Shown here in pieces: positions 1 to 10,100 of a DNA stretch of 60,000 bases. The notes beneath the pieces were generated by a model. That model made no database searches, was not told the origin of the DNA, and saw only the letters and a list, made by a program, of their open reading frames with translations. The first letter of the stretch is position 1, and every line of letters begins with the position of its first letter. The position numbers were made by a program, and so were the translations under genes. The DNA is from Polytrichum commune. Taxonomy: Eukaryota; Streptophyta; Polytrichopsida; Polytrichales; Polytrichaceae. The stretch lies in NCBI GenBank assembly GCA_950295325.1, contig OX485804.1, positions 67,558,033 through 67,618,032 on the forward strand, read 5' to 3'.

Positions 1-412
1 CAAAAATTTGCGGGCAAGGTTGCAGATCCCACCCCCTGGGCCCTTTGACGGGACATACATTTCTTGGGAGGAGAAAATCAACCAAGGACGGGGTAGGATC
101 GACCCTAGATGCCAAGACAGTGGAAAAACAAAATAGTACAAAGACACCTCTTGTTCCACCTTTAGTTGTCCCAGTTGTTTCTACAGCCTCTGACTCTGAT
201 ACAAGCTGTCCTAAAAGTCTTACAGGGCAACCACTCCCAATAGGACAGACAAAGCAGAGGAGGGCAAATAGATTGCAAGCCGGTCTAACATCTAAACGAG
301 GATGCCAATGCAATTTTGTGGCGAAGCAACTGTATATGGACAATATTTTATGCGAAATTCAGTAACATGAAATTAACCATTTCAACAAGGTTGGACAAGC
401 TTGTCATAGGAG
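1..412 (+). pseudogene. Possible transposase-type coding fragment
   Basis: An open frame runs from the window edge to a stop at 363-365 and stays readable for a further 60 bases beyond it. The translated segment is basic and Ser/Thr/Pro-rich. It then gives a C-x-C pair (KRGCQCNF) followed about 35 residues later, past the stop, by an H...CH pattern. That Cys/His spacing recalls FLYWCH/FAR1-like zinc-binding segments at the N-terminus of plant MULE-related proteins. No ATG opens the frame at the left and the reading breaks at the stop, so it looks like a truncated relic. The family assignment is inference from the pattern only; chance coding is possible. Confidence 0.25.
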
Positions 413-1068
413 TTTAGATTATGTTATGACAACACTGAAAACAACGGATGTTGTATAGATTGATATATGACATTGATATGATACATTACAATGTTACTGA
501 ATTCAATGAGGAAGGCATAAAATCTTTCCAGGACACCAATGGTGTACATGTCCTATCATATTTTACTAAACTGTTTGTTTTCCGAAAATTCCCAATTGCC
601 AAAGTTTCACTTACATTCAAAATTCAACAAACAATGATACTTTATTGAAAATGGGTAGGGGCCAATGCATCAATATTCATGTGTCCTAAGTGAACATGTC
701 ATGGTTCTCACCTATCATAATTATGTCTTATTATGGTTCAACCTTACATTGGTTTTACCTTATCTTATTGTAACATCCCACACCATTATTCTAAGAAATA
801 GCACTAAACTCCACTATGTTATCAACGATTGCATTGCACTCGTCTTCCACCACCAAAATCTGTGTCCTTTGACGCGTCTAACCACAGGACATGAAAATCA
901 TCCTCTTTGTCCATAGCCAACATATCCAAGCAGGCGTTCCAGAAACAAGTCCTCATCCAGGACGAGGCCTCATCCTCCATGGCTTCAAACCCATTGCATG
1001 TCCTCATAACTTCCAGATCGGAAACTAGCAGGTACAATCGCCTGTCCTCATAATCGTCCATCCTGGCA
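413..1068. other. Intergenic, no supported gene
   Basis: Only short frames occur here. A minus-strand frame (1205-822) is acidic and carries the repeated string LVSDLE, but it runs into the tandem duplication at its right and shows no known domain. Nothing else is recognisable. Confidence 0.4.
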
Positions 1069-1070
1069 GG

Positions 1071-1592
1071 AATTTCCAGATCTGAAACTAGCGCATGTCC
1101 ATCCTGTAGATCTTCCGTGGCCTCCTCTATTACAAAATCAAACCCTTCTTCGAAATATATACATTTCGCTCCCAGATCTACAATGTCCACCTCCATGGCG
1201 AGCAACTAGGACAACGTCGATCAAAGCTACAAATCTTCCAAACCCTAAACTAGCAATGCAACAGCCTTTCCCCAACTTCTTCACTCGCTTCGAAGCTGTC
1301 CAATGGCGTGAGCAAGGAAGAATGACGGAAGAATTTCCGGATCTGAAACTAAACCATGTCCGTCCTCTAGATCTTCCGTGGCCTCTTCTATTACAAAATC
1401 AAACCCTTCTTCGAAAGAGACACATTTTCCTCCTAGATCCACAATGTCCATGTCCATGGCGAGCGACTAAGACAACATCGATCAAAGGTACAACTCTTCC
1501 AAACCCTAAACTAGCAATGCAACAGCCTTTCCCCAACTTCCTCACTCGCTCCGAAGCTGTCCAGTGGTGTGAGCAAGGAAGAATGATGGAGC
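1071..1592. repeat. Tandem duplication, two 261-bp units
   Basis: Two adjacent copies start at 1071 and 1332 (each beginning aatttcc) and match closely over their whole length, including shared strings such as tctattacaaaatcaaaccc and ccaaaccctaaactagcaat. Differences are scattered substitutions, so the duplication is not recent. The minus-strand frame at 1205-822 begins within the first copy. Confidence 0.85.
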
Positions 1593-2040
1593 TCAGGTTC
1601 GGTGTGGGGTAGTGGTGGAGACGGATATGACGGATGGACGGATGGACAGACGGGAGGCCGCGTCGGGCAGGATGGAGGACACGGGCAGGAAGGCCAAGTC
1701 GGGCAAGTAAGACGGGCCGGGACGGGAGGACAGGAACGGGCTCCCCGAGCATGAACGCTGCCCGCGGGAGGCGTCCTACAAATGCTCGTAGCACTAAAAT
1801 ACGGAGATCCCTCTTCACCTCTTGATTACCAAAAGGAGCCTAAGTTCAAAACTAACATGCAAAATTCCACCTTGACATTATTTGGAATTTTATGATTGTA
1901 TCGAAGTCTATTTCCTAAAGGAATGATGTTCATGTAATCGTTCAACAACAAGTTATACCGTCACTAAGGGTTGTAGGTGACCTTGACACCAAAATTTCAA
2001 ATTTAATGATTTTAATTAAAAAAAACCTTGTATCTCATAT
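1593..2040. other. Intergenic, short GC-rich stretch
   Basis: About 1620-1760 is unusually G-rich for the neighbourhood, with gatggacggatggac-type runs on the plus strand. It has no gene-like frame on either strand. The rest is AT-rich and featureless. Confidence 0.4.
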
Positions 2041-2086
2041 TATTGCTCATTGCTCACAAACTATCGCTCACCGCTCACATACTAGT
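2041..2086. repeat. GCTCACC-type repeat fragment
   Basis: Short degenerate GCTCAYYGCTCAC repeats (gctcattgctcac and gctcaccgctcac) match the terminal repeats of the foldback element at 21.36-21.71 kb. This looks like a fragment of the same family; no partner arm is visible nearby. Confidence 0.5.
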
Positions 2087-2149
2087 TCTCCTCATATTTG
2101 AGTTATATGAACAAATGGTGTTCAAATAAATCCATGGGGTTTGTAGGAA

Positions 2150-2320
2150 GTGGAATTTGAGATATCCTATATGGATTGTATGAACCAAAGATGTTGAATT
2201 GGAATAAAATGTAAGGCAAGGAATGAAGGTGATCATCTCACTCCGAGAATTGTTTATATACCCTTGTATATATGTGTGTGATTGTGCAATTCGATATCTA
2301 CTTCTACTGTACTTCAATAT
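2150..2320 (+). mobile_element. Copia-type LTR fragment (degenerate)
   Basis: This segment is alignable by eye to 30.62-30.79 kb, just downstream of the Ty1-copia relic. Shared strings are atgaaccaaag, aataaaatg, tctcactcc, ttgtatat and ttgtgcaat, in the same order and spacing. It is read as a piece of the same LTR family. No coding sequence or LTR ends can be placed. Confidence 0.5.
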
Positions 2321-2888
2321 GTTATGGGCCTATTCATGCAAGTTGTGGAATTGAAAAATCGATTGTTAGTTGATTAGGGAGTGGATCTTGTATGATTCAA
2401 GTCCTTCGAGGATGCTTTGGGGTGCTTTGTGTTAGAAGCGCATTGGTGCACATTTAGATTATTGGTTGGTGTTTGGAAGTTTGGAGATTTAGAGCATCGA
2501 AGGTGCACAAGTGCACATTCACAGCTTATAAATGTTGCACTGAGTGTTTCTAATGGTTGAATACATAGTTGATGCTATTGAGTGTTGATTGGAGTTGACT
2601 GAGCACAATTTGTCGAGGTCACCTTTAGGTCACAAGGGTTTCTTAACCTTGGACGGTGTAGCCCACTACCTAACTGGTTGCATGAATATCATACCTTGGT
2701 AGTTGGATATTTTAAAGTTTAATTTCATTTGTTCCTTCGTAATATCTTGCTTTATAAAGTAAGGTAATGAAATTATGATCTCTAGGGGTGAGGTAAATAT
2801 CCTCTTCTAGGTATATTTTAAAATCAACAAGTTTAAAGATTATTTATGTGCATCCACCAAGGATAATGTTATATTTCTTATTCATTTG

Positions 2889-2889
<1 letters not shown>

Positions 2890-2939
<50 letters not shown>
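2890..2939. repeat. (AT)n microsatellite
   Basis: An uninterrupted AT dinucleotide run of about 25 units. The flanks (2321-2889 and 2940-3872) are AT-rich intergenic sequence with no supported gene. Confidence 0.95.
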
Positions 2940-2944
<5 letters not shown>

Positions 2945-3872
2945 ATTGGTTTCAAAGAGTTCATTTAAAAATCTCTTAGAAATCTCCTTGGATTAGATGC
3001 TCAAGTCTCCCAAGTTTATATTCCCCTAAGATCCTAATGTCAAGGTTAGGTATCTTAGAGAATAAGTTCATATTTCCAATATCATTTTCAACACCTAATA
3101 TCATAAGTAAATACTTTCATTCACTTCACAACTTTCATGGCATATATCGAAAACAATTCCATCTAGTTTTAATTCCAAACATTCTTAGTCAAAGTTTAAG
3201 ATCTTCACATAAGCCTATAATTATAATTCGAATATATCCCCTCATCTATTTATCTCAAAATCAACTTAGATGAGTATGATATTCTTTATGATGTGAAATC
3301 CTAGTTTATATTTAAGGCGAGATGACAGATGATTTGGCCTTCGTAACGGCCTCTCATAATCCTCCTTCACCTTTGAATACATTTTCAAATGATGGCTTCC
3401 ACACATTCCAATTCAATTTCATCATTGATTTCCAAGTTTATCTCAAGACATCAAATCCGATGCTAATCAAGAGGTGCATGTTGATAGACAAATCAAAGTT
3501 AACTTGTCAATTCAAATTTGGGTATTAGCATTTTTTTTTGGAAATTATTGCTTTTATTGTATAAGTTCTCTTTCTCAAAGTTTCTACACTTTTCTCTTTT
3601 GTTATGTCTGGTAAAATTAGACCCTTTGATGAATCTTAGTAAAAAAAATAGTTTTTATTTTCACATGTCTTTGTTATAGTCTCTAAGTTTGTTGGAGATC
3701 TCCAAGTATTTATGTTGGTATTTCTAATTCCAAATACATGGGTTGATATTTCAAAATCTAGAGATTTGGATCATTTTGTTGATTTCTTTTGGGTTTGGAG
3801 TCTTGATGTTATTTTGTTGATTCCTCCATCCTTGGAAATTTCAAGTAGTAATCATTTTATTTATTTATATGT

Positions 3873-4115
3873 TTTTCCTATCTTCTACTTTTGAGCAACC
3901 TTTCAATTGTTTCCACTAAAATTTCAAGTGACCTTTCTGTTGTTGATTTGTCTATCTTCTACTTTTGAAATGACCTTTGAGTGTTTTTCCTTCTTCTACT
4001 TTCAAGTAACCTTTCGTATTTTTTTTATTTTCTTCTAATTTTCAAGTGACCTTTCTGTTGTTTTTCCTATCTTCTACTTTTGAAGTACAAGTGTTTTGTT
4101 GTTCTATCTTCTAAG
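3873..4115. repeat. Degenerate tandem repeat, about 60-bp unit
   Basis: The strings cttctactttt.aag and tgacctttctgttg recur four to five times (for example near 3885, 3955, 3995, 4040 and 4072). This gives a pyrimidine-rich degenerate tandem array on the plus strand. It has no coding potential. Confidence 0.6.
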
Positions 4116-4420
4116 ACTTAGAGTTCAAATATAAGTCATTTCTCTAAGCCCTTTGGCCTTCAAACATGTTGGCACTGTGAGAGGATGTTGAGGTCATGGT
4201 TGTGAGTGGGTGTCTATATTTTGACAATATGTTTCAATTTCCAATAAGTTATTTGTAGTGTCAAGAACACACTTTGTAAACACTATGGATGGATTTTGGG
4301 TATCTATGGCGTCTTCAATTTTCCTCCCTTATGCCAAAAATTTAAATCTTGTTTTAGATGGATTTTGTTGGCATTTGGAAACAATGTTGAGATCATGGGT
4401 ATGGGATGAATATGCTTGGA

Positions 4421-4587
4421 GGATATGCGTTAATGTATGTTAAATACTTTGTCGTGCTACTCTAGGTAAATTTTGGGTCTCTACAAAGCCTTCAAGTTTC
4501 TACTATTTTGGCAAAATTTGAGGCCTTGTCTTGCAAGAATTCAAACTATTTAACGACAAAGTATTTAACATACATTAACGCATATCC
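4421..4587. repeat. Perfect 35-bp inverted repeat
   Basis: Arms at 4421-4455 and 4553-4587 are exact reverse complements over 35 bases, separated by 97 bases. A 14-base direct repeat (gtcttgcaagaatt) also flanks the right arm, near 4528 and 4588. The structure suggests a templated inverted duplication more than a transposon end, because no TSD or known terminus is visible. Confidence 0.9.
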
Positions 4588-5624
4588 GTCTTGCAAGAAT
4601 TACACACCATTCCGTTGTGTAATTACCCTTCCATTCAAATTTAGTAAATGCACACGGTTTTAGGGTTCATAGTCTACATTTGGCACTCCTTTGATTGAAT
4701 TTTTTTAATTGTAAAGCAATAACATTTTGAATGCGAAAGAATAATTTTGATTTTAACTATAAAAATCCATACCAATACATGTCACAAATTAACATTCTCA
4801 AACCTCAGGGGGGGGGGTAGTCATTGGTTGGAGTAGCAATATACGAGCGAACAAATGATAGGGTATTTTAAAAACATGGGGGCAAAAAATTTTAAATGGA
4901 CTTAAGAGTAATATAGGGTATCAAAAATGGCACTGGACATCTTTAAAGTACTATAGGGTATGAAATAATAAGTGATTTGGAATTATAAGTAATGCAAGCC
5001 ATTTTTCTATTAACCCAAAGTAGAAAATTACATAATGATAGCATGTGAAATTTTTTTTTTGAAAGTAATACCCCCCTATAAAATAGTGGTTGTTCGCACC
5101 TATATCCTTAACTTTTTAACACATTGCCCCCCCCCCCCAGTCTCAAACATGTGGATGAACACAACACTTGGAATATTACTCACTATCTACAACACTGGCA
5201 AGCTCAAGTAGTCGCATGACCTCATTGCAAGTGTATGTTGGAGTCTGAGTGAACAAGTAATCCACTTTGCACAAAATTCTAAACACATAATAAAGATGTT
5301 TGTAGTACACCCATTTCCTTCTTTTTTTTCCAAAGTCTAAGAAGATGTTTTTTCATGAACTTCAGGCATGTGCAATGTGGGATGTCACCAATTGTGGTAG
5401 GAGATGTCCTCTTTGGAGGCGATGCCTAGGGGGTACATCCTTTGGTATTTTTCCATTATACCTACAACCAAAGGGTATTTACCTAGGCAATATTACTTGG
5501 GGTTGGGGGAATATTTGGTACCATATTATGTTCTAGTTCTCTATTAATTAGGTTTATTGGGGCCTCTAGTAGTAATTATAATTATGGTCTCATTGCAATT
5601 AAAGGAAGGCTATATTGGTTACAA
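4588..5624. other. Intergenic, no supported gene
   Basis: AT-rich sequence with homopolymer runs (poly-G near 4808, poly-C near 5129). The longest frame (5345-5536) has no recognisable domain and no coding bias. Confidence 0.4.
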
Positions 5625-5632
5625 GTTGTAGA

Positions 5633-6131
5633 CACGGGTAGATCACTTAGTGCATTTTAAAAACGACGTGTGGCATAATATAGAGAGGATTAAAATCATT
5701 TGAAATAAAAATTATAAAGGAATTCCAAATAATGAAGGGGCCATTAAATGTAGATAATCCCATTATAAGTAAGTTAGATGGACATAAAACGTGGGCCATT
5801 ATTTTTTTGTAAAATTAATATAGGGGCTGAAGATAAGGATCCTAGAAGGTATGTTTAGTATGGTATGTAAATGGGTTTAGGACTCACGGGGATGGATGAT
5901 AATTGGGATTTCCATCTGTCCAAAAATGGCTTACAAGGAATTAAGAGTACAAAAAATTGCAGTGACTTGGACAATATAAGTAATGGAAGGGTGCAAACAA
6001 ATGGGCCATTTTTGAAATTTAAGTAATTATAGGGAGGCTTTAATTCAACCCTTGAAGGTAAATAGCCCCAAAACAAAAAAAACCCCAGCCGCACGTGGTG
6101 CACAAAAATGCCTTAGAGTGATCTACCCGTG
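5633..6131. mobile_element. Non-autonomous TIR element (hAT-like)
   Basis: Both ends begin CACGGGTAGATCACT reading inward, and the inverted match continues imperfectly for about 45 bases to gacgtgtggc / cacgtgcggc. The element is flanked by gttgtaga at 5625-5632 and 6132-6139, an 8-bp direct duplication. An 8-bp TSD with ends starting CA is typical of hAT elements. If the terminal base is counted differently, the duplication is 9 bp, as in MULEs. The 499-bp interior codes for no transposase. Confidence 0.7.
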
Positions 6132-6140
6132 GTTGTAGAC

Positions 6141-6858
6141 TTGTGCAAAAATTACAATGAGACATTACATGTGTAAAGAACATCCTTTGCTATTGCTAAA
6201 GTGTAGATTTCAATTGTACATGGCCCCAAAAGACCATTAAGGGTCTCAAAGTCTCATATTGCTATTCGGAGTGTTTTTCAACAATTTTGAGATATTATTG
6301 TTGGTTTAAAATTTTGTTAATTTTCTAAAAAATCTTTCAAACTAACGCCCCCAAGGCCTTCTCAAGGCTTCTGGAAAATGTCCAAAAACTTGAAAGACAC
6401 CCTCTCGATGTTGAGAGGGTGATTTCCAACATTTTGGAGACATACACATATCAATGTCCACAGAGTAATGAGCACATTCAATGTAGAACTGCACATAGAG
6501 ATTACGTAACTACTCCTATTGTTTTCTATTCCCTGGACCTCATCCCCATTGTCACTAGCATGTTCAATACACTCCCTGTGCCTTGACATCTAGGAATGGC
6601 AGGATATGACAAATCATAACTTGACAAATTATCATGATGGGATGGTGTTGAGGTTGCAACCACAACCTTTATGACGGCCTTTGCATGTAATGGGAGAATT
6701 ATACAATTGGGATGGAACACCACATTTTTCATTTTCATAAAAACAAAAACTCAAAATGGTTAGCACAATTCACTTTTGAAAAGAACATGTTGAATGACTT
6801 CAAAAACAAACAAATGGCAAGCTTATGTACTCCATTAGGACTTTGTGAATATTATTTT
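6141..6858. other. Intergenic, LINE target region
   Basis: No supported gene. The right end is the pre-insertion target of the large LINE; joined across the insertion it would continue at 15227. Confidence 0.4.
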
Positions 6859-6875
6859 GATTGTGTTCCTTACCA
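6859..6875. repeat. Target-site duplication, LINE 3' side
   Basis: The 17 bases gattgtgttccttacca are repeated exactly at 15210-15226 and bracket the 8.3-kb LINE. A perfect long TSD is the hallmark of target-primed reverse transcription and fixes both ends of the element. Confidence 0.93.
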
Positions 6876-7176
6876 GAAAGACCTCACCGAGGTTAAATGA
6901 AAAAGGTAACAAATACAAGCCCCCAAGGGGGAGGGCCCCCCCAAAACCACACTGGGAAAGAGGGGGGGGCGGGCCAGAGCCCGTGCAGAAAAGACAAAGA
7001 GAGCGGGGAGGGGTGGGGACCAGCAGGCGGGAAGGATCCCGCGCGGGGACCCGCCAACCACGCGCGGCCCGGGGGGGGAAGGGAGACACGTGGTCACTCC
7101 CCCAAGCGGGAGGAGGGGGGGAAGGCCGAGTGACGCTTCACAGTCGCAGAAGCAACAAGGGGCGAGCGCCGGCCGG

Positions 7177-10100
7177 TTAATCGTAGGCGTTGAGCAGGTT
7201 GATGTCGTCACGCTCCCAGTCCCAGTCGAAATTGAAGCGAGCGTGGCCCAAATCCGCTGCCCATCTGTAGACCCCCAGCAAGGAACCGGACGTTGGGTGT
7301 CCCGACTCTCTGAACATGCGCAAGCAGTCCTCTTTAGTGAGTACCCGCTCATACGGGAGTTGCTCCAGCAGTGCTTGGCGTTGCGTCGTGTCGATTTCCG
7401 TGAGCAGCTCGTCGACTTCCTCATCGATCCTTCTGTCGAATTCGGCCTCAGATATGCCAAGTCTGGCATGGTGAAATTTGTACGGGTTAGGGGCGGGCTC
7501 CGTAGAGGCTGAGGCCTTGTACCTGTCCAAGGGTGTGTGTGTTGTGTAATAAGGGTTGGTGAGTGTGACGCGATCCGCCCGGACGTAGTCGTGTCGCAAC
7601 ATTGCTCTGTCACTTGAGTGGGATCCGTTCCGAGTCGGGGAGGCGTTCGGCGGTGATGCGACTGCATTCGACGTGGAGGGGCAGTCGCCATGTGGAGGTC
7701 GTGCTGTCCGCCTTCCGGGAGTGTGCCCCTGATGGATGAGCCTGGTTGCCTTGGAGCGCGGCCCAAATCTGCATTTACTCTTGGATCTACTCCTCGGCTC
7801 TGGTCTTTTTTGCTGTGCGACGTGCGCGGGAGGCGGTTGTGGGTCTCCCTCCTCTGAGATGCGGCTGGTTTGATTAAATTGGGTAGTGCTCTCGGTGTTA
7901 GCAGAGGAGCGTCCTGTGAAAGTATTATTTGCTTTCCTCAATTGTTTACCCAGCGGTCTCAGTGTGCTACGCGTGCATTTTCTCTTGTTCCTGCTCTTAG
8001 CCTGGGTCATGGCCTGAAAGTTGGGCGGAGGTATGTTTTCATCCCCATCCAGAGTAGAGCGGGATGTTTTGTGGGGATTCTGAGCTTTCCCTTTGGCTTG
8101 ATCGTCATGTGCACCTTGTGCCTTCGGTATGGCTGTCCTCCCCGCTAACATATCTGGTCCTAGGTAGTTGTGCTCAGGATCCCGTGGTGTCGGAGGAATG
8201 CTGGGAGTTGTTCTCTCTGGGGTGCTGTGGTCGTTGGTGTGTTGACCGGATTGGGTGAGGGGGGTGTTCCCAGACCTTCCTTGGCTGTTATGGTAAATGA
8301 TGAGTGCGGTTGAGATGTTTTCCCTGCCCCTGTTGCCGCCATGGTTAGTGTTCACCTCCGGTTCCAGTGCGTTGGGTGAATTGGCATTGTTATTTCCGGC
8401 ACCATCTTGTGTGGGCGAGTTCGCAGGGGAGTGTGGATGGGGTGGGCTGTTTGGGGGAGTGGGGAGTCTTTGTTCGTTGTCCTCCCGTGGCGGCTGCCAC
8501 CGATTGGCCGCTGTTTGTAGCAGATCTTCCACCATCTGATTGAAATCTGGGCGAGCCGCGAATTCTGCTTCCACATCAGGGGAGGGGGATAATCGTCGGA
8601 TTTGAATTGGAACAGCATTCCACGCGCCAAGGTCCTCCGGTAAGAATTCTTTAGGTGGGGTGAGGTGCCATTTGATATCATTGTTTCGCATTCTGCCAAA
8701 GATGTTAGCAACCGTCCAGACTTTTTGGAAGCAGCTGATAAGTTCTTGTCTCTTCTCTTCGTTTCTTGCATGTCGGAATAGTTCTTTATATGCCTCCATG
8801 GCGCTATAAATTGTATTCCTCCAAGCATGCCACAACACAACCCCCAGGTGGAACTGTTCTTCGCGGAATGCAAATTCCACCCTTTGGCACCAGACTGCCC
8901 ACAATATTTGTGCGCGCAGAATGTCCCACGGCGTCTATGAGTTGAGGGAGAATGCTGCAGCAGTGTCCCAGCGTAAATCTTCGTTAACTTGTGGTCCTGG
9001 TGCGTCTGTCATTAGTCCCCGGCTAATCTCCTGCCACGTTGCGAAGGAGGGAGGTATTCCTACTGTCTGCCGTAGGCTTCTGAAGAGATCCCAGATTCTT
9101 GTGATTTCCGGGCATTCCTGAAATGCGTGTTGCAAAGTTTCTCTTATGGGAATTGGGCAGAGTTGGCATTTATTGGGAAGTCCAATTTTCTCCCTCCAGG
9201 CACCAACTGGGAGTCCCTCCGTAAGTATCAGCCATTGCATGGCTGAGACTTTTCGGGGAAGATAGGGATGCCAAATTCTGTTAAAGAATTTGGCCCTGGC
9301 TTTACTATTGAAACCTGATGCTTCAAGCTCCGCGTCCAGTTTCATCTGATGGTTGTTCTGTTGAAGAGCCACTCTATAGCCTCTTTTAGTCGAGTAGTTA
9401 AGGATAGTTGTCTCTGGTAAGATCCCTATTCGCCTCCATTGCTATTCTTTGGGATCCCACTCAAGGTTGGCTATCCAATCATTGCCCCAAAGCCACAGTG
9501 TGAATTCTTCTTCCGTGTCCTCCAGCGGGTTAAAATCTATGACCCCTCGCTTGGGCCCTCCGCATCGGACAATTCTAACCTCGGCCATTTGTGTCTGAGG
9601 TACGTTGCCCTGGCTCTCTACTTTCTGTAGCTTTTCTGTTCCGTCTTTATTGTATACGTCGGCCTTTATGGGTTCCAAGTTTGTGATGTGGAAGACTGTG
9701 GAGATGCGATCTTCTTCATCCCTGGGGGCTAACCATTGACCTATCTTAGGTGGAGGGGGTGGGGTGGCTGCCCATGGTATAATTCTGACCAGTTTACTGT
9801 ATACAGGGGGCGCTGTCGGGCATCTGTGGAGTTTCGGTTGTTCTGCGAATGGTTTCCAGCCGTAACCTCCTGGGGTGGCTATGTCTTGCAGTGATCCAAT
9901 CCCTTTCTCCAACCATCGTGCAAGGTTAGATCTCTGTTCAGTTCCCCATTGCACTCCCAATTCACCCGTTAGCATCCTGTTGCCGAATAAGGGTTGTCTG
10001 CTGATTTCGGCCCAGCTTTGTGGGTCTTGCTGCTCCAAGCCTGATTGTATAGTTTGCCAGGCCCGCATCACCCCTTGCCACATGGTGGATCCCTGTTTGG

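Noticed and set aside
4805-4817. Homopolymer G/C runs here and elsewhere as functional motifs
   Set aside because: They are low-complexity runs prone to sequencing error, with no associated feature.
6870-7766. Long minus-strand frame across the LINE 3' region
   Set aside because: It overlaps the end of LINE ORF2 in another frame and is driven by GC-rich composition; ORF2 explains the coding signal.
7177-8904. Separate host gene of 575 codons
   Set aside because: It is in the same frame as LINE ORF2, the sequence before the stop at 8937-8935 continues directly into it, and it ends inside the LINE boundaries.
8935-9444. Programmed stop readthrough or stop-to-sense RNA editing in the LINE
   Set aside because: The stops are scattered over both ORFs without a common context, and U-to-C editing is known from plant organelles, not nuclear transposons. 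Ordinary nonsense mutation is simpler.
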